DNA from: Paenibacillus cisolokensis
GTDB taxonomy: Bacteria > Bacillota > Bacilli > Paenibacillales > Paenibacillaceae
NCBI RefSeq assembly: GCF_018403665.1
Contig: NZ_BOVJ01000061.1
Location: forward strand, 1-34,722
Direction of reading: 5' to 3'
DNA length: 34,722 nucleotides
A model generated the notes under the pieces. The model made no database searches, had not been told where the DNA came from, and saw only the letters and a list, made by a program, of their open reading frames with translations. Made by a program: the position numbers and the translations under genes. Of this stretch, positions 17,121 through 27,911 are shown piece by piece (positions within the stretch are counted from its first letter, which is position 1; each line of letters starts with the position of its first letter).

Positions 17121-17784
17121 AGCCAATCTGGTGACATTCGTCAACCCGAACTCCCCGATTTCGGAAGCTTACCGGACGCTTCGGACCAATATTCAATTCT
17201 CCTCCATCGATCATCCGGTGCAGGTCATCATGTGCGCTTCGGCGCAAAGCGGAGAAGGCAAGACGACGACGATTTCCAATCTGGCCGTCACGTATGCGCA
17301 CGAAGGGAAGAACGTGCTGCTTATCGATGCGGATTTGCGAAAACCGACGCTGCACAACGTATTCGTCACCAGCAACCGGGTCGGGCTCTCGAATCTGATC
17401 GCCGGACAATGCGCGCTGCCGGAAGTGACGGTCGAAACCCGGATCGATCATTTATCGGTCATTCCCTCGGGGCCGGTGCCGCCGAATCCGTCCGAACTGC
17501 TCGGCTCGCAGCGGATGCGGGCGATCATGAAGGACATCCGCAGCCGGTACGACATCATTTTATTGGATACCCCCCCTGTACTTGCCGTGCCGGACAGCTT
17601 GATCGTTTCTTCATTAAGCGACGGCGTCATTATGGTCGTACAGGCGGGCAAAGTGAAAAGCGATATGGTCCGGAAGGCGAAAGCCGGCCTGGAGCATGCG
17701 AAGGCCCGTATTCTCGGTGTCGTCTTAAATAGGATTAAACGAAACGAGAACGCGCAATTCATCCGTTACTACGGCTCGAAGTAG
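17101..17784 (+). CDS. Bacterial tyrosine kinase, EPS co-polymerase (Wze/EpsB type)
   Basis: A 227-residue cytoplasmic BY-kinase. Its cycle of autophosphorylation with the membrane adaptor controls polymer length and export. The Walker A motif is SGEGKTT (about 50-56, Lys54), Walker A' is LLIDADLRKPT (about 75-85) and the Walker B-like motif is IILLDTPP. The C-terminal Tyr cluster is reduced to two adjacent tyrosines in RYYGSK. The ATG at 17101 with AGGTGAT seven bases upstream is preferred to a GTG at 17089. It overlaps the end of the chain-length gene, and a structured RNA and terminator follow it before galU, as between epsB and epsC in Bacillus. Confidence 0.93.
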   Translation: MSRQNSEANLVTFVNPNSPISEAYRTLRTNIQFSSIDHPVQVIMCASAQSGEGKTTTISNLAVTYAHEGKNVLLIDADLRKPTLHNVFVTSNRVGLSNLIAGQCALPEVTVETRIDHLSVIPSGPVPPNPSELLGSQRMRAIMKDIRSRYDIILLDTPPVLAVPDSLIVSSLSDGVIMVVQAGKVKSDMVRKAKAGLEHAKARILGVVLNRIKRNENAQFIRYYGSK

Positions 17785-17900
17785 CGGCTTCGCGCAGGTA
17801 AAGTCTACTGTACCTTTATCACTGTAGGCACTCGGTCACGCTGTGGGTTTGCCGACCTTAGACGTTTATCGTCGAGGGTGTGACGTGAGGGAGGGTTGAA
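17785..17900 (+). ncRNA. Structured RNA between wze and galU, candidate EAR/epsC antitermination element
   Basis: Four helices can be drawn by eye. (1) 17797-17803 with 17814-17820, 7 bp including one G-U. (2) A long-range 7-bp helix, 17835-17841 with 17878-17884, one G-U. Inside it, (3) GGT 17846-17848 with ACC 17855-17857 and (4) GACG 17861-17864 with CGTC 17870-17873. The loop of helix 1 (CTAC 17805-17808) can pair with GTAG (17824-17827), a possible pseudoknot. The position matches the EAR element (Rfam 'epsC' RNA) of Bacillus, which lies between epsB and epsC and lets RNA polymerase read through terminators; a terminator follows immediately here. Assignment to EAR rests on position and structure, not on a sequence search. 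Confidence 0.6.
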
Positions 17901-17908
17901 TGCCCGAT

Positions 17909-17960
17909 AAAAACGCCAGTTATGCCGTCTTCCGCAGAAGACTTCATAACTGGCGTTTTT
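17909..17960 (+). terminator. Very strong intrinsic terminator inside the EPS operon
   Basis: A perfect 16-bp stem, AAAAACGCCAGTTATG with CATAACTGGCGTTTTT (17909-17924 and 17945-17960), is topped by a further GTCTTC/GAAGAC stem (17927-17932 and 17937-17942). It ends in T5 on either strand, so it could act in both directions. It lies between the first three operon genes and galU, 26 bp before the galU start, and would cut off everything downstream unless bypassed. Confidence 0.92.
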
Positions 17961-17985
17961 AAGTATAAAGAATAGGGTGAGAGAA

Positions 17986-18893
17986 ATGAAAAAATCCGTA
18001 AGGCGATCATCCCGGCAGCCGGACTGGGAACCCGTTTCTTGCCTGCCACGAAGGCGATGCCCAAAGAAATGCTCCCGATCGTCGACAAGCCGACCATTCA
18101 GTACATCGTGGAGGAAGCGATCGAATCCGGCATCGAGGACATCATTATCGTAACGGGCAAAGGTAAACGGGCGATCGAGGACCACTTCGACGTGGCGTTC
18201 GAGCTCGAGCATACGCTTCACGAGAAAGGGAAATACGAGCTGCTCCGGGAGGTTCGCCGCTCCTCGCATGTAGACATCCACTATATCAGACAGAAAGAAG
18301 CGAAAGGACTTGGCCATGCCGTATGGTGCGCCCGCAACTTTATCGGCCAGGAGCCGTTCGCCGTCCTTCTCGGAGACGACATTGTGCAGGCGGAAATTCC
18401 TTGTACCCGGCAACTGATCGAGCAATTCGGGAAGGTCGGGCGATCGGTCATCGGCGTGCAGCAGGTGCCGTCCGAGCAGACCTATCGCTACGGCATTATC
18501 GACCCGCTGCTGATCGACGGCCGTCTTGTCGAAGTGAATCGGTTTGTGGAAAAACCGGCCGTCGGCGAAGCTCCTTCCAATCTCGCCATTATGGGACGCT
18601 ACGTGCTGGAGCCCGAAATTTTCGATTACTTGAGCGCGATGAAGCCTGGAGCCGGCGATGAGGTGCAGCTGACCGACGCCATCCAGCAATTGAATGAAGA
18701 CCGCGGAGTCTATGCTTACGAATTTGAAGGCACCCGCTACGATGTCGGCGAGAAGCTCGGATTTATCCTTACGACGCTTGACTTTGCGCTGCGCAACGAA
18801 GAGCTGCGCGACCAGCTGCTGTCGGCGCTTGATCAGCGGTTGAACAAGGAAAGAGTCGTATCCACGATTTCCGTAAGAGGTGGGCTGCGATGA
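17986..18893 (+). CDS. galU: UTP-glucose-1-phosphate uridylyltransferase (one apparent frameshift)
   Basis: Makes UDP-glucose from UTP and glucose-1-phosphate, the donor for glucose residues and the precursor of UDP-glucuronate made by the ugd product at 32305. About 302 residues when the frame is restored. The N-terminal signature is [20 protein letters not shown] followed by [24 protein letters not shown], the LLGDDI metal site, FVEKP and [11 protein letters not shown] follow, all typical of GalU/GtaB. The start ATG (17986) follows AGGGTGAG. The frame breaks almost at once, in an A6 run (17989-17994); a seventh A gives [13 protein letters not shown]. The stop overlaps the next start (ATGA), so it is coupled to the initiating transferase. 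First gene after the intra-operon terminator. Confidence 0.95.
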
Positions 18894-19582
18894 GTCTGAC
18901 TCATCCCAACGACAGGGAAGCCGTTTTGACGGCAGGCGAAATACATACGGGAAGCGCATCTGTTTCGGCCCGGTTGACCGTATACCGGTTCTGCAAAAGA
19001 TCGATCGATATCGTCGGCGCTTGTAGCGGCATCATCCTTCTGTCTCCTTTATTTGTTGTCATTGCGCTATGGATCAAGCTCGAGGACCCGAAAGGCAGCA
19101 TTCTTTTCCGTCAGGTCCGTGTCGGCAAGAACGGCAAACCTTTCCGCATGTACAAATTCCGCTCCATGGTCGCGGATGCGGAGGAACAGCTTCAGCAGCT
19201 GCTGGAACAGAATGAAATCAGCGGCGCGATGTTCAAGATGAGGAACGATCCCCGGATTACGCGCGTCGGCCGCTTCATTCGCCGAACGAGCATCGACGAG
19301 CTGCCCCAGCTGGTGAACGTGTTGAAAGGGGACATGAGCCTTGTCGGACCGAGACCGCCGCTGCCGCGCGAGGTGGCTGAGTACAGTTACCGCGACCGGC
19401 TGCGTCTGGCCGTTACGCCCGGATGTACCGGACTTTGGCAGGTCGGGGGAAGAAACCGTCTCAGCTTCGCGGAAATGGTGGAGCTCGATCTGAAATATAT
19501 CGAATCGCGAAGCTTGTGGCTCGATTTCAAAATTTTGCTGAAAACGGTCAAGGTGCTGTTCGGCTCCAATGACGCATTTTAA
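18890..19582 (+). CDS. Undecaprenyl-phosphate sugar-1-phosphate transferase (initiating enzyme)
   Basis: A 230-residue membrane enzyme of the bacterial sugar transferase (monotopic PHPT) family. It starts each repeat unit by moving a sugar-1-phosphate, most likely glucose-1-phosphate, from a UDP-sugar to undecaprenyl phosphate. After a 30-residue cytoplasmic leader comes the membrane hairpin (about 39-62, [20 protein letters not shown]), then [12 protein letters not shown] with MYKFRSM and the catalytic Asp-Glu in [11 protein letters not shown]. Next are [11 protein letters not shown] and [13 protein letters not shown]. This is the short form without the N-terminal four-helix region of WbaP or WcaJ. 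It overlaps galU by 4 bp. The exact donor sugar cannot be told from sequence. Confidence 0.92.
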   Translation: MSLTHPNDREAVLTAGEIHTGSASVSARLTVYRFCKRSIDIVGACSGIILLSPLFVVIALWIKLEDPKGSILFRQVRVGKNGKPFRMYKFRSMVADAEEQLQQLLEQNEISGAMFKMRNDPRITRVGRFIRRTSIDELPQLVNVLKGDMSLVGPRPPLPREVAEYSYRDRLRLAVTPGCTGLWQVGGRNRLSFAEMVELDLKYIESRSLWLDFKILLKTVKVLFGSNDAF

Positions 19583-19610
19583 AAAATCAGCCGTATATCG
19601 AGGTGCTCAA

Positions 19611-20547
19611 ATGGAAAAGCATTCGTGCATATATGTGGCCGGCCATCGCGGGCTGGTCGGTTCGGCCATCACGCGGGCATTGCGGCGGAACGGCTATGAA
19701 AAGATCGTCACCCGCACCCGTTCCGAGCTTGACCTTCGGGACAGAACCGCGTCGACCAATTTTTGCGGAGCGGAAAATCGACTACGTGTTTCTCGCCGCG
19801 GCCAAAGTCGGCGGCATTGTGGCGAACAACGAATCCCCCGCCGACTTCATTCGGGACAACTTGCTCATCCAGACGAATGTGATCGACGCCGCGTATCGGG
19901 CGGGCGTTAAGAAGCTGCTTTTTCTCGGCTCGACCTGCATCTACCCGAAGTACGCGCCGCAGCCGCTTAAGGAGCAATATTTGCTTACGGGCGAATTGGA
20001 GCCGACGAACGAGCCTTACGCAGTCGCCAAAATCGCCGGCATCGTCATGTGCCAGTCGTACAACCGGCAGTACGGAACCCGGTTTATAGCGGCGATGCCG
20101 ACCAATATGTACGGGCCGAACGACAACTTCGATCTGAAGACGTCGCATGTGCTGCCCGCACTGATCCGCAAATTTCACGAGGCCAAGACAAACGGGCATC
20201 CCTATGTAGAGGTATGGGGAACAGGCTCTCCGCGCCGCGAGTTTCTCCATGCGGACGATCTGGCTGACGCCTGCCTGTTTCTGATGAAGCATTATGAAGA
20301 GAACGAGATCGTCAATATCGGCGTCGGCCAGGACATCTCGATTCGGGAGCTGGCGGAATTGATCAGAAGCATTGTCGGTTATGACGGCCGTATTGTCTAT
20401 AACCCGTCAGCGCCGGACGGCACGCCGCGCAAGCTCGTCGACGTGACGAAAATCCGGTCGATGGGATGGTCGGCCCGCATTTCGCTGCAGGACGGCATCC
20501 GGTCGGTGTACGAGGCGTTTCGGGAAAATTATACGATTCGAGCTTGA
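19611..20547 (+). CDS. fcl: GDP-L-fucose synthase (two apparent frameshifts)
   Basis: Epimerises and reduces GDP-4-keto-6-deoxymannose, the product of gmd just downstream, to GDP-L-fucose. The joined protein has about 312 residues, close to E. coli Fcl (321), and aligns along its length: [13 protein letters not shown] at the NADPH site, [13 protein letters not shown], catalytic Ser in GSTCIYPK, YxxxK in YAVAKIAG, and [11 protein letters not shown]. The frame breaks twice close together: one G appears lost at 19751 and one T from the T5 run 19760-19764. Restoring both gives [19 protein letters not shown], the same length as the E. coli sequence; a single insertion instead would shorten this region. 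The ATG follows CGAGGTG. An alternative upstream start inside the transferase gene (19569) is less likely. Confidence 0.93.
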
Positions 20548-21555
<1,008 letters not shown>

Positions 21556-21569
21556 ATGAAGGCTGACGG

Positions 21570-22919
21570 ATGTTGAAGTACATAAAACGTTTAACCGGTT
21601 CGCTGCAAAACAATCGATCCTTCAACAATGTGGCATACAGTCTGCTCGCGTATTTGATATCTCCGATTATGATCTTGGTCACGACGCCGCTGCTGCTTCA
21701 TTATTTGGGTGCGGCCGAGTACGGGATTTGGATATTGATTCAATCCGTGATCAGCGTACTGGGCATTTCCAACTTCGGAATCGGCAGCGCGTTAATCAAG
21801 ATCGGTGCCGAATGGGTAGACTCCGATCCCGAACGGTTCGATGCGCTGATCCATGCAGGGTTTACGTTGTCGCTTCTGGTATCGTGCGTGATGAACGTTA
21901 TCGTTTGGACATTCGGGGCGGATCTGGTTCGCCTATTCGCGTCCCCCGATCAGCAGGAGTCCTTCATACGTTTCATCTATTTCGCGGGAGCCATTACCGG
22001 TCTCAGAGTCATAAGCGGCGTCTTTTCCGCGGCGTACATGTCGAAGCAGCGATACGATCTGAACAGCAAGGTGAACATGATCGTTAATTTCATATCTTCC
22101 ATTGCCTTTGCGTTGCTGGCCTATTGGTACCGGTCTTTGAATGCCATGATCGCGGCTTTGCTGATTTTTTCCGTTGCATTGGTTGCCGTCAATTATTTCG
22201 TTGCCAAGCGAACGGTTCCGGGATTCCGGATCAGGCTGCGCCTGGAACGGACCGTGTTGCGAAAATTGTGCAGCTACAGCATATTTTCCTGGCTCCAGGT
22301 CATCATTACCGCTTTCAACACCCAGGCCGACAAATTGATCGTCGGCGGCTTGCTCGGCTCGAAGGCTTTAGCCTATTACACCATCTGCATACAGCTGGCC
22401 ATTAAAATTCATGAAGTGCCGGCTGCTGCCGGCGGTTTTTTGTTGGCGCGATTCAGCTCGTTATATGAAAACAAACAATTCGGGGAAATGAAAAAGCTGT
22501 ATCAGAAATCGCAGCGATTCGCAGCCGCATTCATTTTATTGGCGGGCGCATTTATGTTTGCAGGCTCCCATTTCATATTAAAGCTTTGGATCGGCCCCGA
22601 ATTTGCCGACCAGCATGCGGGATTGCTTCAACTTCTTGCAGTTGCCGTTTCGTTGGGGGCGCTCGGCGTGATCCCGTATTACGGTTTGAACGGTACCGGA
22701 TATGTCAGGCTGAATACGTTTTTCACGTTGTCGATGTCGCTGATCAGTTGCGCTGCCTATTTCATGCTCATGCCCGTTATAGGGTTAACGGCCGCTTTTT
22801 GGGGAAGAATTCTGGCTTTTCCTTTGGTCGCGGCGTCCGTATGGGTGATTTATCAAAAGGTTTTGCGGCCGGATCGTTCGGAGACAGCTATTGCGTACTT
22901 GAAAGATCTTCCGGATTGA
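21570..22919 (+). CDS. Polysaccharide flippase, Wzx/MOP type
   Basis: A 449-residue multi-pass membrane protein of the polysaccharide-specific transport (MOP/MATE-like) family, expected to flip the undecaprenyl-linked repeat unit across the membrane. The N-terminus has the typical NVAYSLLAYLISPIMILVTT and LLLHYLGAAEYGIWILIQSV. About a dozen hydrophobic segments follow, with a mid-protein NTQADKLIVGGLLGSKALAY loop characteristic of this family. Its base composition is more AT-rich than the sugar-nucleotide genes before it, as is usual for wzx and wzy. It lies directly before the polymerase. Substrate specificity cannot be read from sequence. The ribosome binding site is weak, suggesting coupling to gmd. 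Confidence 0.9.
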   Translation: MLKYIKRLTGSLQNNRSFNNVAYSLLAYLISPIMILVTTPLLLHYLGAAEYGIWILIQSVISVLGISNFGIGSALIKIGAEWVDSDPERFDALIHAGFTLSLLVSCVMNVIVWTFGADLVRLFASPDQQESFIRFIYFAGAITGLRVISGVFSAAYMSKQRYDLNSKVNMIVNFISSIAFALLAYWYRSLNAMIAALLIFSVALVAVNYFVAKRTVPGFRIRLRLERTVLRKLCSYSIFSWLQVIITAFNTQADKLIVGGLLGSKALAYYTICIQLAIKIHEVPAAAGGFLLARFSSLYENKQFGEMKKLYQKSQRFAAAFILLAGAFMFAGSHFILKLWIGPEFADQHAGLLQLLAVAVSLGALGVIPYYGLNGTGYVRLNTFFTLSMSLISCAAYFMLMPVIGLTAAFWGRILAFPLVAASVWVIYQKVLRPDRSETAIAYLKDLPD

Positions 22920-22953
22920 AGTTAGGGGATCGTGAAAGAAGCAGGTGTTGCAT

Positions 22954-24373
22954 ATGAGACAGCGTCTGGTTAACTACAAGCTGTTATTATCGTTGATTGC
23001 CGTTATCTTCTCGTGTTCGATTTCGTTGTACCTTGAACATATTATTTCGTTGGCCGACGATAATGCCAAAATCAAACATTTGGCAATCATGTTGTTCGTC
23101 ATTAATTGCATTCCTTTTGTAATCCTTTTTTATAAGAAAAGGATTGATTTTTTTAATCCTCTTTTTATATTTGCAGCAGCCTTTTTTGTCTTTTTTCCGT
23201 TGCGAATCGTATACATTATCTGGAATAACGATTATGCCTTTATGGATATGATTCAAGCGAACCGGAATGTGATGGATGAAGTGCTGCTTGTTCTCATCTT
23301 CAGTCTATTGTTTTTATACGCGGGATATTGTTCGAGATTGGATGCCTTTGTCATGAAGCTGCTGCTTCGATTCAAGAGTATAGCACGTATTTTTAAAACT
23401 CCATTTCAGATTGCCGCACACTCACGATTTATCAATCGGTATTCGAATGTTTTGGTTTTTTGGCGATATTGGGGTTTGTTGTATTTTCCGTAAAACAAGG
23501 CAGCTTTATGATCGGAAGAGGAGCCACTAGATTGGCAGGTGAAAATGCTTATATTTATTTATCTATAAACTTGTTGATTCCAGGCATACTGTTGAAATTT
23601 ATTTATGCGCAGGAAACGGGAAAAAAATGTTCGCTGTTTTGATCCTGTTTATTGCGGCATGTTATTTATTTATGGTCCTGGGAGGAAGATATCGGCTCGT
23701 GATGTTGCTGATATCATTCTGCATTCTGTTATTTCATTATTACAAAATCCGGTTAGGCCGTTTCTTCATGATCGCGGCAAGCGTTGGTTTCGTGTATTTG
23801 ATTTCAGTAATCGGAGCAAGTCGCGGCAATTTGTATCTGGGTTCTGCCGTCGATCTCAATTTCCGCCCGGAAACGATCCGGCATAATTTTTTGTCGTCAA
23901 CAGGAGACCTCAATATTTTTGATACTTTTGTAAAGGTATACGAGGGGATACCTGAACTTCTGAATTATCAGTACGGGGCAACTTTTGCTTCGCTATTTAT
24001 CCAGCCGATCCCGAGATCCATTTTTCCCGAGAAGCCCGTTTATGCCTCTACTATGATAATGGAGCATTTGATACCGGAATTTCATGAGAAGGGAATCGGT
24101 TTTGCGGGATCTATTTTGGCTGATTTTATGCTTAATTTTGGGGTTTTGGGCATTTTTATAGGCATGATGACGATCGGGGTATTATTAAAGGTTGTTGAAA
24201 ATTTTCGGCAATATCATATTCAGGGAGTTCTATTTTATTCCGTAACCTTGAGCGTGATACCCTTTTATACAAGGGGCGAATTTGTAGGCACTTCCGTTTG
24301 GTATCTGATCGTCCTTTTGCCTTCGATGCTTGTCTTTTATTTGATGTCAAAACCTAACGTTACGAATAATTGA
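22954..24373 (+). CDS. Repeat-unit polymerase, Wzy-like (two apparent frameshifts)
   Basis: A polytopic membrane protein of about 473 residues when joined, expected to polymerise the flipped repeat units. It has about a dozen hydrophobic segments and a large polar loop near the C-terminal third with SLFIQPIPRSIFPEKP and FAGSILADFMLNFG, as in O-antigen polymerase or oligosaccharide repeat-unit polymerase proteins. Wzy proteins share little sequence, so the call rests on topology, that loop and position after the flippase. The frame breaks at a T6 run (23456-23461; an extra T gives NVLVFLAILGFVVFSV) and an A7 run (23621-23627; an extra A gives TGKKMFAVLILF). It is markedly AT-rich. AGGTG precedes the ATG; an in-frame TTG at 22945 is less likely. 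Confidence 0.82.
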
Positions 24374-24386
24374 ACGGGAGTTAAAG

Positions 24387-25527
24387 ATGGAACGGATACT
24401 TCTTTTCGATACCATTAACAGCGGTCACCGTTTGCGTTACAATGTCGCATTGCTCGAGGGGATTTCTTCCTCGTTCGAAACGGCCTATGTTTCGACGGCT
24501 CATCCGCAAATCCGCGCGCAATTGCAGCAATTAAACATTCCGTATCATATCTTAACGACCGCTTTTAAACATTACCTGATGCATGACCTTTCCCTGTTCG
24601 TCCAGATGCTTATGTATGCCGTCAGGAAAAATATAAACAAATCCATATCGCGTCTTTGGACAGCTTGCTAATCGCGCTCTCGCTGTTTTCCCCGGTACTC
24701 TATTTGCTTCGTTTCAAAATTACCGGCACACTTCATTGGTATCCGCATCGCAAATCCAAAGCCTGGCTTCTCAAGTTTCTCATCCAGGCCAAAATTATAA
24801 ACAAAATGGTGGTGCACGGGGATTTTATGAAAGAACTGATCGTGCAAAAACATGGGGAAGCCGCAGCCGGTCGGGTTTTTGCCATTCCATATCCGCATTT
24901 GCATGACAAGGAACAGCACGAAGACGGGCATGGCCGTTCCGAAGCGTCGGAGCTGATGGATGACGCCCGGTATGCCAGACCTTTTCTGCTTGCATTCGGA
25001 GGCTTGCGTCATGATAAAGGACTGGATCTGCTGCTTGAGGCGATAGAACCGTTGGGAAGTCAACCTTTCACCCTTTTTATTGTCGGGAAAGAAGAAGACT
25101 TCGGCCAAGCCGACATCGAACGTTTTCTCCGGCAGAATCCATCGTTTCGGGAAAAGATCGTTTATAAGACCGAATATATTGCCGATCGTGAAGTCGCTCC
25201 GTTCTTTAAGCTTTGCGACGCTGTCATTCTCCCTTACCGGAAAGTTTTTACCGGACAAAGCGGTCCTTTCACCGAAGGGGTTGCCAACGGCAAATGGATT
25301 ATCGGCCCGGACCACGGTGAAATTGGTTACACGATTCGGGAATATCGCTTGGGCTATACGTTCGAGGCTGAAGATGTGAAAGATTTGACGAAAAAATAAC
25401 AACGTTTATCGCGTTAACCCGAAATCATGACGGCGACCGAAGCGAAACGCGAAGACATACCTATTTGCAGCAAATCAGTCCGGCTTCTTTTGTAAAAAAT
25501 TATCATCATTTCTTTATGGCTCTATGA
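24387..25527 (+). CDS. Glycosyltransferase (two apparent frameshifts)
   Basis: About 380 residues when joined; a GT-B fold glycosyltransferase most like family 4. The N-terminal domain (LFDTINSGHRLRYNVALLEG) is followed by a hydrophobic stretch SLDSLLIALSLFSPVLYLL. The C-terminal nucleotide-sugar domain holds LLAFGGLRHDKGLDLLLEAI, LFIVGKEEDF, VAPFFKLCDAVILPYR and FTEGVANGKWIIG, where family 4 usually has an ExxG-type donor site. The first break is an A5 run (24627-24631; one more A gives RKKYKQIHIASLDSLL). The second is an A6 run (25391-25396). As written the protein stops at 25399, but one more A extends it 42 residues to the TGA at 25527, giving a plausible C-terminal helix. GGGAG precedes the ATG. 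The sugar transferred is unknown. Confidence 0.82.
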
Positions 25528-25570
25528 GGAGGATACGGCTCCCAATCAGGAAAGGAAGGAGGCGGCGGGA

Positions 25571-26761
25571 TTGAAAGTCATTCTTTCCTCTAATATCCAC
25601 CACTATAATTATACGGCCAAGTCTCTGGACCGTATGGGGCTGCTGGACAAGTATATAACGGGAAGCCAGTTTCCGAGGCCCCGAAAATTTTTCCGTTTCT
25701 TCCCGGGCAGCTACCGCAAATATTTGGAGCATCAGGTGGATTCCGGCCTAAACCCCAATAAAGTGGAGTCCATGTGGATGCTGGAGCTTGCTTATAAAAT
25801 GGCGCTCCGCATGTTTGGCCGCAACAAGGAATTCATCGTGAATCTTCACAATGCGATCTTTGATTATAAAGCCAGCCGCAAGCTGGACCGCTGTGACTGT
25901 TTTCATTTTGTCAGCAGCATCGGTTATCGTTCGGCCAAGAAGAGCAAGCGCGGAGGCGCGAAAATCATTGTCGATGACCGGGCGCAGCATCCGGTTTATC
26001 TGGAGACGATTCTGGAGGAAGAGTTCCGTCTGCTTGACTTGAAAGGCGACTATCGTGTGCCCCGTAGAGACGCCCTGCTGAAAGAATATGAGATCGGGGA
26101 TTACTTTATCGTGCCGTCCGGCTTTTCCAAAAGAACGTTCGTGCAATATGGAATCGATGAGAAGAGGGTTTATGTCGTTCCTTACGGATTCAACAGGGGG
26201 AGCTTTTATCCCATGCCCAAAAAGGACGATGTGTTCCGAGTCATATTTGTCGGGCAAATTACGCCGCGCAAAGGTTTTGTTTATTTGCTGGATGCTTTCA
26301 AGCGGCTGCCGGTTCATAATACGGAACTGGTGATGATCGGAAAAGTGGACCCGCTCGTCAAACATCTGATGGAAAATCTTCCGGTCAATGTCGTCCATTA
26401 CGAGTATGTCCCCAATTACGAGCTGGTCGAATATTATGCCAATTCCAGCGTATTCGTATTGCCGTCGATATCCGATGCGTTTTCACTTGTCGTTCTCGAA
26501 GCAATGGGGACCGGCCTGCCCGTCATCGTCTCCGAAAACGTAGGAGCGGCCGATGTGGTGGAAGAGGGGAAGGACGGTTTTGTCGTGCCGATCCGAAACG
26601 CTGCGGCGATCCGGGACAAGCTGCAATTGCTGTATGACGATCGTTCGCTTCGCGAACGAATGAGCCGAAACAGCCTGGCAAAAGCGAAGGCGTACACGTG
26701 GGACCGGTATATGAACGAATTGCAGCAGGTATACCGTCATATTCAGGAGCAAATAAGGTGA
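25571..26761 (+). CDS. Glycosyltransferase family 4
   Basis: A 396-residue GT-B glycosyltransferase with an intact frame. The N-terminal acceptor domain (1 to about 200) begins MKVILSSNIHHYNYTAKSLDR and includes a basic, probably membrane-associating stretch (PRPRKFFRFFPGSYRKY). The C-terminal donor domain has VIFVGQITPRKGFVYLLDAF, VHYEYVPNYELVEYYANSSV, then FVLPSISDAFSLVVLEAMGT with GLPVIVSENVG, which includes the retaining family 4 E-x7-E-like region. The start is TTG behind AAGGAGG with an 8-nt spacer. It ends 4 bp before the next glycosyltransferase start. It likely adds one sugar of the repeat unit; donor and linkage are unknown. Confidence 0.9.
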   Translation: MKVILSSNIHHYNYTAKSLDRMGLLDKYITGSQFPRPRKFFRFFPGSYRKYLEHQVDSGLNPNKVESMWMLELAYKMALRMFGRNKEFIVNLHNAIFDYKASRKLDRCDCFHFVSSIGYRSAKKSKRGGAKIIVDDRAQHPVYLETILEEEFRLLDLKGDYRVPRRDALLKEYEIGDYFIVPSGFSKRTFVQYGIDEKRVYVVPYGFNRGSFYPMPKKDDVFRVIFVGQITPRKGFVYLLDAFKRLPVHNTELVMIGKVDPLVKHLMENLPVNVVHYEYVPNYELVEYYANSSVFVLPSISDAFSLVVLEAMGTGLPVIVSENVGAADVVEEGKDGFVVPIRNAAAIRDKLQLLYDDRSLRERMSRNSLAKAKAYTWDRYMNELQQVYRHIQEQIR

Positions 26762-26765
26762 TGCC

Positions 26766-27911
26766 ATGAAAAAGATCGTTCTGCTGACCAACACGATCGC
26801 CCCTTATCGCATACCTGTCCTGAACAAGCTGAACCGCATTCCGGATTATCAATTGAAGGTGTGGTATCTGGAGGAGCGGGAGAAGAACAGGCACTGGAAG
26901 ATTGAGCGGGACGAAATCGAATACGAATACGAATGTTTGCCGGGACTGCACGCTTTTATCCAGCGCTTGGATATGGGCGTGCATTGGAATCCCGGCATTT
27001 TTTCAAGCTGATCCGGCATCGTCCGGACATCGTGATGACATCGGGATACGATTCGCTCGGTTATTGGGCCGCGCTTCTGTACAGCAAGATGTTCAGGAAG
27101 AAATTTGTGGTGTGGTGGGGGAGCACGCTGGCCAGCAGCCGGGTGAAAAACGAATGGGTCAACCGGATTCGCAGCTTTTTTTCCGTGCGGCGGATTCCTT
27201 TGTTACATATGGGACCGATTCGGCGGAATGCCTGAAGCATTACGGCGTAGAGGAACGTAAAATCGTGGTCGGATACAATACGGTCGATATTCGCTTTTTT
27301 CGCGACAAGTATAAGGAATACGTGCGGAGACGGGGAATTTCCCGCAATCGGGACGAACCGATGACGTTTTGTTTATCGGCCAGCTTATCGAGCGCAAAGG
27401 ACTCGCATCGGTCATTCGATCGCTGCACGCGTTGAAAGAGAGAGAATGGCAGCTCCTCATCGTCGGTACCGGACCCGACGAAGCCGATCTGCGGCATCTG
27501 GTCGGAAGGCTGGAATTGGAAGCGCGTATCCGCTTCGAAGGTTACAAGCAGAAGGAAGAAGTCGTCCGCTATTTGATCGAGGCGGATTGTCTCGTTTTTC
27601 CTTCGCTGATCGAAGTGTGGGGACTTGTCGTCAACGAGGCGCTTGCAACCGATACGTTCGTGCTCGCTTCCAAGTATGCCGGCGCGACAACCGATATCAT
27701 CGTGGACGGTCACAACGGCTTGATTATCGATCCGCTGGACGAAGAGAAGCTGACGAAGTCTTTCGAATGGATACTGGACCGCGCGGATTGGGTCCGGAGC
27801 GAACGCAGCCTCGGCTTGAAACTGTGGAGAAGGCTTCACCCGGAAAGTTACGCGAAGGCCGTTTCGACGGCCATCCGGAGGGCGCAGTCGCCGCAAGGAG
27901 AGACGATATGA
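26766..27911 (+). CDS. Glycosyltransferase family 4 (three apparent frameshifts)
   Basis: About 382 residues when joined across three breaks. The N-terminus (KKIVLLTNTIAPYRIPVLNK) and VMTSGYDSLGYWAALLYSKM belong to the acceptor domain. The donor domain reads FLFIGQLIERKGLASVIRSL, LLIVGTGPDEADL, VRYLIEADCLVFPSLIEVWG and LVVNEALATDTFVLASKYAG, a typical family 4 set. Breaks are at T6 26998-27003 (gives NPGIFFKLIRHRP), T7 27176-27182 (gives RSFFFRAADSFVTYG) and T4 27367-27370 (gives EPMTFLFIGQ). Each is repaired by one T. AAGGTGATGCC precedes the ATG, and the stop overlaps the next start (ATGA). This is the most fragmented gene in the window. Confidence 0.87.
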
